Source: an uncultured Bacteroides sp. (GTDB lineage: Bacteria > Bacteroidota > Bacteroidia > Bacteroidales > Bacteroidaceae). From it: a DNA stretch of 51,295 nucleotides. The DNA lies in assembly GCF_947632445.1 (NCBI RefSeq), contig NZ_CANRPM010000015.1:1-51295 (forward strand), given 5' to 3'. Position numbers and translations under genes: made by a program. Below are positions 27,707 to 35,821 of this stretch, piece by piece; positions within the stretch are counted from its first letter, which is position 1; every line of letters starts with the position of its first letter. Below the pieces are notes generated by a model. That model did not search any database. It worked only from the letters and a program-made list of their open reading frames with translations, and was not told the DNA's origin.

Positions 27707-28346
27707 AGTACGGGCACACCTCGGCACGCTGATGCAGCGCTATCCGCAATTGGCGGTATGCAGGGCAGACATCGCCGAAGCCTACGAACTGTTGGCGGAG
27801 TGCTTCGGGCATGGCGGCAAACTGCTGATTGCCGGCAACGGCGGCTCGGCGGCAGACAGCGAACATATCGTCGGCGAGTTGATGAAAGGTTTCAAAAGCC
27901 CGCGAAAATTACCACAGGCGTATGCGGACAAGCTCATAGCCATCCATCCTGAACTTGGAGAAACGCTTGCAGGGAATTTGCAGGGCGCACTTCCCGCCAT
28001 AGCCTTAGACGGACATCCGGCGCTCTCGACTGCCTATCAAAATGACTGCGAGCCGCTGCTGTGCTTCGCCCAACAGGTCAACGGCTACGGCAGCGCGGGC
28101 GATGTGTTTCTCGGAATTTCCACGAGCGGCAACAGCAAAAACGTGCTTTACGCCGCCGTTACGGCAAAAGCAAAAGGCATGAAAGTCATCGGGCTGACCG
28201 GACAAAAGGAGAGTCGGCTCGGCGAAATGGCAGACGTGTGTATAAGGGTGCCGGAAACCGAGACGTATATGGTTCAGGAGCTGCATTTGCCGGTATATCA
28301 TTGTTTGTGCTTGATGTTGGAAGATAAATTTTTCGGATTACGGTGA
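27696..28346 (+). CDS. gmhA: Sedoheptulose-7-phosphate isomerase
   Basis: GmhA converts sedoheptulose 7-phosphate to D-glycero-D-manno-heptose 7-phosphate, the first step of heptose supply. The 216-residue SIS-domain protein contains LLIAGNGGSAADSEHIVGEL near residues 42-61, ISTSGNSKNVL, and the metal-binding His/Gln region TYMVQELHLPVYH. The ATG at 27696 overlaps the previous gene by 11 bases. It completes the pathway with hddA and the fusion. It is the last gene with relatively high GC before the AT-rich block. Confidence 0.92.
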   Translation: MNDKVRAHLGTLMQRYPQLAVCRADIAEAYELLAECFGHGGKLLIAGNGGSAADSEHIVGELMKGFKSPRKLPQAYADKLIAIHPELGETLAGNLQGALPAIALDGHPALSTAYQNDCEPLLCFAQQVNGYGSAGDVFLGISTSGNSKNVLYAAVTAKAKGMKVIGLTGQKESRLGEMADVCIRVPETETYMVQELHLPVYHCLCLMLEDKFFGLR

Positions 28347-28350
28347 TATT

Positions 28351-29109
28351 ATGGGAAAAATACCTTTACTCAATACATATGTAAATAATTTGAAAATGTC
28401 CGAAACGATTGAAAACATCGAAAAAATGATAGTAAACAATAAAAAAGCGTATGTTGTTGCGGTAAATGTAGATGTGATAATGAAAATCGAACAGGACAGG
28501 TATTTAAAAGAAATATCCGATAATGCAGATATGGTACTTGTTGACGGAAAACCATTGGTATGGATATCAAAATTATATAAAAGACCTGTTTGTCAGAAAA
28601 TATCCGGGTCTGATCTGGTGCCGATGTTATGTGAAACGGCAGAACGTAAGGGTTATTCTATCTATATTATAGGTGGCAAAGAGGGCGTAGCAGAAAATGC
28701 CAAAATAAAACTGGAGCAAAAGCATAAAAATATAAAAATCGTAGGTACATATTCTCCGCCACTTGAATTTGAAAAAGACAAAAACGAAATAGATAAAATA
28801 AATAAAATGATATCTGATGTATCGCCTGATTTGTTAATAGCTTGTTTCGGTTGCCCCAAACAAGAGAAATGGGTCTATGAAAATTATAAAAATTACGATG
28901 CAATAGTTTCTATATGCGCCGGGGCAACAATAGATTTCCTTGCAGGAAATATTTCAAGAGCTCCAAAATGGGTAAGCAATTGTGGTTTTGAATGGTTTTA
29001 TAGGTTTTTACAGGAACCTAAGCGAATGTTTAAAAGATATTTTGTGGATGATCTAAGAATCATAAAATTGGTCTGGAAATATAAGAAAATAAAGGATGTG
29101 CAAATATGA
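28351..29109 (+). CDS. WecG/TagA/CpsF family glycosyltransferase (GT26)
   Basis: GT26 enzymes add the second sugar (often ManNAc or an aminosugar acid) to a lipid-linked sugar at the cytoplasmic face. The 252-residue product shows VDGKPLVWISKL, YIIGGKEGVAENAK, CFGCPKQEKW and AGATIDFLAGNISRAPKWV, which are family hallmarks. It lies 4 bases after gmhA but is much richer in A and T, with many Lys, Ile and Asn codons ending in A or T. This marks the start of foreign-looking DNA. The next gene overlaps by ATGA. Confidence 0.9.
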   Translation: MGKIPLLNTYVNNLKMSETIENIEKMIVNNKKAYVVAVNVDVIMKIEQDRYLKEISDNADMVLVDGKPLVWISKLYKRPVCQKISGSDLVPMLCETAERKGYSIYIIGGKEGVAENAKIKLEQKHKNIKIVGTYSPPLEFEKDKNEIDKINKMISDVSPDLLIACFGCPKQEKWVYENYKNYDAIVSICAGATIDFLAGNISRAPKWVSNCGFEWFYRFLQEPKRMFKRYFVDDLRIIKLVWKYKKIKDVQI

Positions 29110-30140
29110 CCCAATATGCTTTTAATGGTTTATTGTTTTCTCAGCGTCAAACCGGTGTAATGAGATATACAAAAGAAATTCTTAAAGAATTGGATATGAT
29201 GGTCAAGCCGGGTGAATTCAAGTTAATTGTACCGGAATATGCTACATACATCCCTAAACTTAAAAATATCGAAATAGTGAGATGCGGTAAAATAAAGGGA
29301 TCATTATGGGAGCAGACATGTTTTCCGTTCTATTTAAAAAAGAATAAACTTAAAGGACTGAATTTTAATAATACCTTTCCTTTAATATGTCCAGGGAGTA
29401 TTTTTATTCATGATATAGCATACAAACTCCATCCTGAGTTTGGAACAACTTTACACGGAAAGATTTCAAACATATATCATAGAGCCGTTTTTAGGATGGC
29501 TGCTCTACTAAAAATGCCTATAATGACTGTATCACATTTTTCAAAATATCAACTTATAGATGAATATAAAATTGCCCCGGAAAGGATTACAGTGATAGGA
29601 AGTGCATGGCAGCATTTTGATAATATAGATACAGATGATAGCATTTTAACTGATTATGGTTTAGAAAACAAAAAGTATTATTTTTCATTGGGAAGTCTCT
29701 CAAAAATGAAAAATACAAGTTGGGTATTTAAAGCAGCAAAAAAAAATCTGAACGATATATTTGTGCTTGCGGGAGCCAAATCTATGGCAGATAATGAAAC
29801 ATATGATATAAGCTCAAATGTTAAAATATTAGGATACGTCAGTGATGAACAGATAAAATCTCTTATTAAACATTGTAAAGCATTTATATATCCTTCAATA
29901 TATGACGGATTTGGCTTGCCGCCACTTGAGGCATTAAGTCAAGGAGTTCCTGTTATTTGCTCAAACGCTGCCTGCTTGCCAGAAATATATGGCAACAGTG
30001 TTCATTATATAGACCCATATGACACAGATGTTGATTTGGACAATATACTTTCTCAGTATATTGACAAACCGGAGGCAGTTCTTAAAAAATACAGTTGGAA
30101 GAAAAGTGCAGAACAACTGTATGAATTATTAAAAAAATAA
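29106..30140 (+). CDS. GT4-type glycosyltransferase
   Basis: The 344-residue protein has the GT-B fold. The C-terminal donor-binding part contains YPSIYDGFGLPPLEALSQG and the E-x7-E pattern through CLPEIYG. The N-terminal half (FNGLLFSQRQTGVMRYTKEI) binds the acceptor. It would extend the lipid-linked repeat unit; the sugar is not predictable, though mannose- or heptose-type GDP donors are common in this family. It is coupled to the preceding gene by a 4-base overlap. The codon use is AT-rich. Confidence 0.88.
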   Translation: MTQYAFNGLLFSQRQTGVMRYTKEILKELDMMVKPGEFKLIVPEYATYIPKLKNIEIVRCGKIKGSLWEQTCFPFYLKKNKLKGLNFNNTFPLICPGSIFIHDIAYKLHPEFGTTLHGKISNIYHRAVFRMAALLKMPIMTVSHFSKYQLIDEYKIAPERITVIGSAWQHFDNIDTDDSILTDYGLENKKYYFSLGSLSKMKNTSWVFKAAKKNLNDIFVLAGAKSMADNETYDISSNVKILGYVSDEQIKSLIKHCKAFIYPSIYDGFGLPPLEALSQGVPVICSNAACLPEIYGNSVHYIDPYDTDVDLDNILSQYIDKPEAVLKKYSWKKSAEQLYELLKK

Positions 30141-30187
30141 TATTTTCACAAGGCAATTCAGTTTAGTCTTATAAAGCGGAGGATTTT

Positions 30188-31039
30188 ATGTCGTCAGATA
30201 AAATAAAAATAGCACAAAAAACTTCATTAGAACTTTTAAAAGCTTTTGTAGATATTTGCAATAAGTATAATCTCAGATATTTTGTAGGCGGCGGAACAAT
30301 GTTAGGTGCAATACGTCACAAAGGTTTTATTCCATGGGACGATGATGTGGATATTGATATGCCGAGAAAAGATTTTCAACGCTTTTTGGAAATATCAGAT
30401 GAAGCTGTTAAAGAATATCCGTTTTATGATGTGATTTCTTTTTATAAGGGAAATGATTTTACCATAGATGTGAAGTTTGTAGACAAACGAACTGAAATTT
30501 TAGTAATGGATAAATATATACCTAAAAAAACATATATAGGAATGGATATTGTTCCCATAGATGGCGTGCCGGCAAATTCTTTTGTTAGAACAATTCATTT
30601 ATTTAGATTAAATATTATAAAATGCTTTTATAAGCTCTCAATATTAAAAATGGGCGGGGTTGTTACAAACAAAGCAAAAAAGGGATATAGAGCTTGGTAC
30701 AAAAAAATGTTGGTTTATGCAGGCACTAAATTTCCAGTTGAAAAGATATTGAAACACAAGTCTTGGGTAAAAAGATTTACCAAAGCTCTTATGAAGTATC
30801 CATATGACGATTGTAGAATTGTAGGAACTATGCAATGTGAAATAAGGGAGAAAAACATCTTTCCTATTGAATGGTACGGAAAAGGTACGAAATATCAGTT
30901 TGAAGATATCGAGGTCATAGGCGTAGATAACTATGATGCATGGCTCACACAGCTTTACGGTGACTATATGACATTGCCGGATGAGAAGCACCGGGTCAGC
31001 CACAATTTTGAGATCATCGACGAGGATCAGCCGGTATGA
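30188..31039 (+). CDS. LicD-family phosphotransferase (first copy)
   Basis: LicD enzymes move a phosphorylated alcohol, such as phosphocholine or pentitol phosphate, from a CDP donor to a glycan. The 283-residue protein carries the signature GGGTMLGAIRHKGFIPWDDD followed by VDIDMPR (about residues 38-65), with the metal-binding Asp cluster. A Shine-Dalgarno GCGGAGG precedes the ATG, unlike resident Bacteroides genes. The next gene, an IspD-like cytidylyltransferase, starts in its stop codon (ATGA). This supports a CDP-alcohol donor made next door. Confidence 0.88.
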   Translation: MSSDKIKIAQKTSLELLKAFVDICNKYNLRYFVGGGTMLGAIRHKGFIPWDDDVDIDMPRKDFQRFLEISDEAVKEYPFYDVISFYKGNDFTIDVKFVDKRTEILVMDKYIPKKTYIGMDIVPIDGVPANSFVRTIHLFRLNIIKCFYKLSILKMGGVVTNKAKKGYRAWYKKMLVYAGTKFPVEKILKHKSWVKRFTKALMKYPYDDCRIVGTMQCEIREKNIFPIEWYGKGTKYQFEDIEVIGVDNYDAWLTQLYGDYMTLPDEKHRVSHNFEIIDEDQPV

Positions 31040-31743
31040 ACATAGCCTTGATACTTTCGGGCGGAACGGGCACCCGCATGGGTCTCGACCTGCCGAAGCA
31101 ATATCTTGCATTTCGCGGCAGACCGATCCTCAGCTACTCCTTATCGGTTTTCGAGGGCCATCCGCTCATTGACCACATCGTCATAGTAGCAGACAAGCAG
31201 TGGCGGAAGGCTATTGACAGGTGGCTGCGCGATGAAGGCATCCAAAAATTTGCGGGCTATGCGGACCCAGGCGAAACAAGGCAGTATTCGATCATCAGCG
31301 GTCTTAAGGAAATCGAAAGGCTCGGCGGAGCGGGTAAGGTCATCATTCACGACGCTGCACGCCCGCTCGTTTCGGACAGGCTAATCACGTCCTGCCTTGA
31401 AAATCTTGACGGTTGCGACGGCGTTATGCCGGTGCTTCCGGCAAAGGACACTTTCTATCTTTTAGACGAGCAGGGTATGGCTTCAAGGCTGCTTCCGCGC
31501 TCGCTTTTGGTGGCGGGGCAGGCTCCCGAAGCGTTTGATTACGGAAAATACTATGCCGCCAATATGTCGTTATCACGAGATGAAGTTTTAAAGATAAACG
31601 GCAGCTCCGAGCTTGCACTGAAATGCGGGCTGACAGTCAGAACCGTGCCCGGTAATGAACGGAATATAAAGATAACTACGCCCAACGATCTGACGCTTTT
31701 GGAGGCGTATATGGAGGAAGAAAATGAAGGCTCTGGTGCTTGA
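31036..31743 (+). CDS. IspD-family cytidylyltransferase (first copy; pentitol-phosphate type)
   Basis: The 235-residue protein transfers CMP to an alcohol phosphate. Motifs are ILSGGTGTRMGLDLPKQYL at the CTP site, VIIHDAARPLVSDR, and NIKITTPNDL near the end. IspD itself serves isoprenoid synthesis, but this copy is inside a capsule operon between LicD and a dehydrogenase. The same layout is used to make CDP-ribitol (TarI/TarJ) and related CDP-pentitols. It is coupled to both neighbours (4-base and 20-base overlaps). The exact pentitol is unknown. Confidence 0.85.
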   Translation: MNIALILSGGTGTRMGLDLPKQYLAFRGRPILSYSLSVFEGHPLIDHIVIVADKQWRKAIDRWLRDEGIQKFAGYADPGETRQYSIISGLKEIERLGGAGKVIIHDAARPLVSDRLITSCLENLDGCDGVMPVLPAKDTFYLLDEQGMASRLLPRSLLVAGQAPEAFDYGKYYAANMSLSRDEVLKINGSSELALKCGLTVRTVPGNERNIKITTPNDLTLLEAYMEEENEGSGA

Positions 31744-32761
31744 AGATATAGATAAATTGGTTTATAAAGACATCCCCGATCCGATTATGAAGTCGGGCGA
31801 GGTCCTGCTGAAAATAAAGGCGTGCGGGATCTGCTCAAGCGACATTCCGAGGATATATACGACAGGTACATATCACTTTCCCACCGTTCCGGGACATGAA
31901 TTTTCGGGCGAAATAATCGACTGCGCGCCCGATGTCGACCGTTCTCTTATAGGCAAACGTGCCGCAGTTTTCCCGCTTCTGCCATGCGGAAAATGCGATT
32001 CCTGCAAAGAGGAAGAATACGCCCGCTGCTCGAATTATAGCTACTTCGGCTCCCGCTGTGACGGCGCATTTGCCGAGTATATCTCAGTGCCGGTCTGGAA
32101 TCTCGTTTTATGCTCAGATAAGATCCCTTATACCACCGCCGCAATGTGCGAACCTGCGTCTGTCGCAAAGCACTGTGCCGACGCGGGAAAAATCAAACCC
32201 GGCGACACCGTGACCGTCATCGGCACAGGAACGATAGGCCTTATAGCGGCTCTTTGGGCAAAATCACTGGGTGCAAAAAAGGTCATAATTGTCGGAAGGC
32301 GCGATGAATCTCTTGACTTCGCTAAGAACGTCGGAATCGTTTGCACTGTAAATTCTGAGAAAGAGAATGCGCTTGAAGATTATCTTAAAATTACGGGAGA
32401 AAAAGGTGCCGATGTTGTGCTTGAATGCGTCGGCAGACAGAAAGCTATAAACAATGCGATTATGTATGCAAAAAAAGGCGGCAGGGTAGTGCTGACAGGC
32501 AATCCATACGGCGATATAACATTTAAAAAGGACATTTATTGGAAGATCCTCCGCAACGAGCTTACCGTTACCGGAACATGGAATTCAAGTTATAAATCCA
32601 CGATCAACAATTGGAAAGAGACGATTACGGCGCTTGAGAATGGCAGTCTTGACATCGCAAAACTCATTACTCAAAAATTCAGCCTTAAAGATTACGAGAA
32701 AGCCTTAGCGACGGTCAAAGACCCGAAAAAATTTTCCGTAAAAGTCATGTTTGAAATGTGA
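31724..32761 (+). CDS. Zinc-dependent medium-chain dehydrogenase (TarJ/GatD-like)
   Basis: The 345-residue alcohol dehydrogenase has the catalytic zinc site (ACGICSSD ... GHEF) and structural zinc cysteines (CGKCDSCKEEEYARC). A Rossmann loop TVIGTGTIGLIAALWAK follows. Relatives reduce ribulose 5-phosphate to ribitol 5-phosphate (TarJ) or oxidise galactitol 1-phosphate. Beside an IspD-like enzyme and a pentulose epimerase, the likely role is reduction of ribulose- or xylulose-5-phosphate to a pentitol phosphate. The ATG lies within the end of the previous gene, behind GGAGGAAGAAA. Confidence 0.82.
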   Translation: MKALVLEDIDKLVYKDIPDPIMKSGEVLLKIKACGICSSDIPRIYTTGTYHFPTVPGHEFSGEIIDCAPDVDRSLIGKRAAVFPLLPCGKCDSCKEEEYARCSNYSYFGSRCDGAFAEYISVPVWNLVLCSDKIPYTTAAMCEPASVAKHCADAGKIKPGDTVTVIGTGTIGLIAALWAKSLGAKKVIIVGRRDESLDFAKNVGIVCTVNSEKENALEDYLKITGEKGADVVLECVGRQKAINNAIMYAKKGGRVVLTGNPYGDITFKKDIYWKILRNELTVTGTWNSSYKSTINNWKETITALENGSLDIAKLITQKFSLKDYEKALATVKDPKKFSVKVMFEM

Positions 32762-32768
32762 TGAATAG

Positions 32769-33446
32769 ATGTTGAAGGAAGCTAAAATATCTGCATCTAT
32801 GATGTGTGCAGATTTGGTAAATTTGAGAGAAACCATTCGCATCTTTGAAAAAGTCGGAATTGATTACCTTCATATTGATGTAATGGACGGCGAATTCGTG
32901 CCTAACTTCGGGCTGGGTTCGGACTACATCAGGGGGCTTCGCGAGCTTACGAAAATCCCGCTGGACATACATATGATGGTCGCCTCGCCGGAGTACAAAT
33001 TCAAGTGGGTGGGAATACAAAGCACCGACACCGTATCTATTCACTATGAGAGCACCACGCAAATACAGCGCACGCTCGACTGGCTTGCAGAATTCGGCTG
33101 TCGAAGATTTTTGGCAATCAACCCCGCCACGCCGATCTACGTTCTTGAAGAGGTTCTCGATTACATCGACGGAATAAACCTCTTGATGGTCAATCCCGGC
33201 TTTGCAGGTCAGAAAATAGTTCCGAGTACCATCAAAAAAGCCGAACGGCTGGTGAAATTCCTGAGCGACCGCGGCAAGCAGCATATTGAAATCGAGGTCG
33301 ATGGGAATATAACCTTTGAAAATGCAAAGATCCTGCGAAACATAGGTGCAAACATGTTTGTCGCTGGAACGTCGAGCGTATTCAGAGGCAGTATAGATGA
33401 TTACAGCGATAACATAAGAACTTTAAAGCAGTTTATAATAAAATGA
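32769..33446 (+). CDS. rpe: Ribulose-phosphate 3-epimerase-like protein
   Basis: The 225-residue TIM-barrel protein interconverts ribulose 5-phosphate and xylulose 5-phosphate. It shows YLHIDVMDGEFVPNFGLG, PLDIHMMV, INLLMVNPGFAGQKIVPS and EVDGNI, the Rpe metal and phosphate sites. As a second, capsule-linked copy it probably feeds xylulose 5-phosphate to the dehydrogenase just upstream. That would point to a xylitol or arabinitol, rather than only ribitol, product. A 7-base gap precedes it. Confidence 0.87.
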   Translation: MLKEAKISASMMCADLVNLRETIRIFEKVGIDYLHIDVMDGEFVPNFGLGSDYIRGLRELTKIPLDIHMMVASPEYKFKWVGIQSTDTVSIHYESTTQIQRTLDWLAEFGCRRFLAINPATPIYVLEEVLDYIDGINLLMVNPGFAGQKIVPSTIKKAERLVKFLSDRGKQHIEIEVDGNITFENAKILRNIGANMFVAGTSSVFRGSIDDYSDNIRTLKQFIIK

Positions 33447-33463
33447 CAATCGGAGAAAAATCA

Positions 33464-34498
33464 ATGGGTAAAATACTTACGATCTCAATAGCAGCTTACA
33501 ATGTTGAACAATATATCGGGCAGGCGCTGGATTCACTGATAGACGAAAGAATAATCGACGATCTTGAGATATTTGTCGTTGACGACGGCGGAACGGACAA
33601 GACCCTGGACATCGCGAAGCGTTACGCCGAAAAATACCCGGACTCTATTTTTCCTGTCCATAAAGAAAATGGCGGCTACGGCTCTACCATCAACACGAGC
33701 GTTCGATTGGCGACCGGAAAGTATTTCAAGCAGCTGGACGGCGATGATTGGTTTGATAAGGACAATCTGTATCGTTTTGTAGAGCTGCTTAAAACTATTG
33801 ATGTTGATATGGTGGCTACAGAATCTATTACTTTCAATGTAATAGATAATACTCAAGAAAAATGGAGCACAACAGGTAATTTGAAAGCAGGTGAGTATAA
33901 TTTTAATGATATTATATTGGGAAATGTTATCAGTATGTATTCCTCAACTTTTAGGACATCCATATTCAAAAACAACAACATAGTAATAACAGAGCACTGT
34001 TTTTATACAGATGTAGAATATGCAAGCTTGCCGATACCATATGTAAATAGATTTTATGTTTGCTGTTTTCCTATATACTGCTATAGAGTCGGCAGGGAGG
34101 GACAAAGCGTTAGCATAGAAGGTATAAAAAAACATTTTAAAGAACAGCAGAAGGTTTTATTTAATCTTATGCGTATGTATATGAATATAGATAACATCTC
34201 AAAAAACAAGCAGAATTTATTGTTAAAAAGGATTGTAATAGAAACAGCAAATCAGTTCAAATATTTGTGTTATCTGCCGATGTCAAAAAGCAGCTATAAC
34301 GAGATTAAAGATTTTTATAAAAAAGTGAATGAATCCTATCCAGCTATAATACAAATAGTTTTGAAGGAAAAACTTTTTGTAAAACTGTTTGCCTATACCA
34401 ACGGTTTTGCATACCCGCTGATGAGGTTTATAACTATTTTATACTTGAAAGGTTTGCTCAAGCCGATTTTGAAATTAAAAAGATTGTTGAAGAAGTAA
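33464..34498 (+). CDS. GT2 family glycosyltransferase
   Basis: The 344-residue GT-A enzyme begins ILTISIAAYNVEQYIGQALD. It has the nucleotide-binding FVVDDGGTDKT and the metal-binding KQLDGDDWF (DGDD in place of DXD). The C-terminal half ends with a hydrophobic stretch near residues 300-335 that may sit on the membrane. I chose ATG 33464, which has GGAG 8 bases upstream; ATG 33443 overlapping the rpe stop is the alternative. It would add one residue to the repeat unit. The base composition drops sharply after about 33780, hinting at a mosaic gene. Confidence 0.87.
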   Translation: MGKILTISIAAYNVEQYIGQALDSLIDERIIDDLEIFVVDDGGTDKTLDIAKRYAEKYPDSIFPVHKENGGYGSTINTSVRLATGKYFKQLDGDDWFDKDNLYRFVELLKTIDVDMVATESITFNVIDNTQEKWSTTGNLKAGEYNFNDIILGNVISMYSSTFRTSIFKNNNIVITEHCFYTDVEYASLPIPYVNRFYVCCFPIYCYRVGREGQSVSIEGIKKHFKEQQKVLFNLMRMYMNIDNISKNKQNLLLKRIVIETANQFKYLCYLPMSKSSYNEIKDFYKKVNESYPAIIQIVLKEKLFVKLFAYTNGFAYPLMRFITILYLKGLLKPILKLKRLLKK

Positions 34499-34611
34499 TA
34501 AAACAATTAAGAAGATTTCCAAACTGCTTCATAGTGGGTATTACTTTTATCGAGCTTTAGATGAAGGATAAAAGATAATACAAGAAGGTTGATGAATAGG
34601 AGAGTCAAAAC

Positions 34612-35814
34612 TTGAAACTGAAAAGATTAAGCATTTCATTGAGATATAAACTGACTTGTGAAACAATATATTTGTTTCTGTTTTCAGTGTATTCATTCTT
34701 TTATGTAATAGATCAATCGTTATTTAGGTCCTACATACATCCTTTTTTTATATTGATAACTGTGATAGTATGTTTAGGAATGGCATATTTATTTCTGATA
34801 CGACAAATTTCCTATCTATTGATTAAAAATTTAAGCAGAAAGCAATTCGCTGCATTAATACTGACTTGCGTTATCGTTATAGCATTTATGATTGCTATGA
34901 TGGCAACAGACAGAAGCTATGTAATGGCTTTCGCCATGTTAATTATCAATGCAGATGTTACCAGCATCAAGAAAATTGTGAAATGCTCGTTTTGGTCAAC
35001 ATTGTTTCCATTGTTAGTAGTGATGACATGTGCAAAACTTGGAATTATTATTAAGGATTATATTTTAATTTCTACTTCCGGTGACAGAGTTGCCCATTGT
35101 TTTGGATATTCATATTATTCATCGGTGTCTTATATGGTTTTATATTTAGAAATAGGATATTTATTTTTAAAAGAACGAAATATTAAATGGATAGAAATTC
35201 TGGTCTTATCTTTCATCAATTATGAAATCTATCAATTGACTACTACAAGACTACCTTTTTTTCTTTTTTGTGGAGTTCTCATTTTAGATATTCTCCTAAT
35301 TAAATTTGACTGGCTAAATTTAAATAATCCTTATCTTCGTGTGTTTGTGCCACTTGCTTTTCCAGTTGGATGTCTGTTCACTTACTGGTGTGCAAAAAAT
35401 TACACCCCTGCAAACATTTTCTGGCGTACAATGAACATACTTTTTTCGAGCAGACTTTCACTTTCTCATTCTGCAATAATGCAATATCCTCCAAAACTTT
35501 TTGGGCAGTATATTGAAATGCAAGGTAACAGCATCTATAGTAAAGGGCATTTCTACTTTTATATTGATTCTGGTTTTATGTATTCTATCCTTGCATATGG
35601 AATTATTTTCACAGCTTTAGTTGTTTTTATGTATAGCTATCTTTTTTGGTATTCCTGCAAAAAGAATAACAAAGCTCTGTTTATCTGGTGCTTAGCAGTA
35701 CTTACATTTACAGTCATTAATAATACATGGATTGCTATAACTTATAATCCGATGCTTTTGTGCTTCTATACCGTACTGAAGGAACAGAAAGCCAAGAAGT
35801 TTTCGCTCGTATGA
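34612..35814 (+). CDS. wzy: Putative Wzy polysaccharide polymerase
   Basis: The 400-residue integral membrane protein has about ten hydrophobic segments spread along its length and a larger loop around residues 255-310. That matches O-antigen/capsule polymerases, which link lipid-bound repeat units in the periplasm. Wzy sequences are poorly conserved, so the call rests on topology and on lying next to the flippase. The start is TTG at 34612 with AGGAG 9 bases upstream. A 113-base gap before it holds no other gene. It is among the most AT-rich genes here. Confidence 0.75.
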   Translation: MKLKRLSISLRYKLTCETIYLFLFSVYSFFYVIDQSLFRSYIHPFFILITVIVCLGMAYLFLIRQISYLLIKNLSRKQFAALILTCVIVIAFMIAMMATDRSYVMAFAMLIINADVTSIKKIVKCSFWSTLFPLLVVMTCAKLGIIIKDYILISTSGDRVAHCFGYSYYSSVSYMVLYLEIGYLFLKERNIKWIEILVLSFINYEIYQLTTTRLPFFLFCGVLILDILLIKFDWLNLNNPYLRVFVPLAFPVGCLFTYWCAKNYTPANIFWRTMNILFSSRLSLSHSAIMQYPPKLFGQYIEMQGNSIYSKGHFYFYIDSGFMYSILAYGIIFTALVVFMYSYLFWYSCKKNNKALFIWCLAVLTFTVINNTWIAITYNPMLLCFYTVLKEQKAKKFSLV

Positions 35815-35821
35815 GGAAATT

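Noticed and set aside
31036..31743. Housekeeping ispD of the isoprenoid pathway
   Set aside because: Two diverged copies lie within the capsule operon next to LicD and pentose-phosphate enzymes; no other MEP-pathway gene is near.
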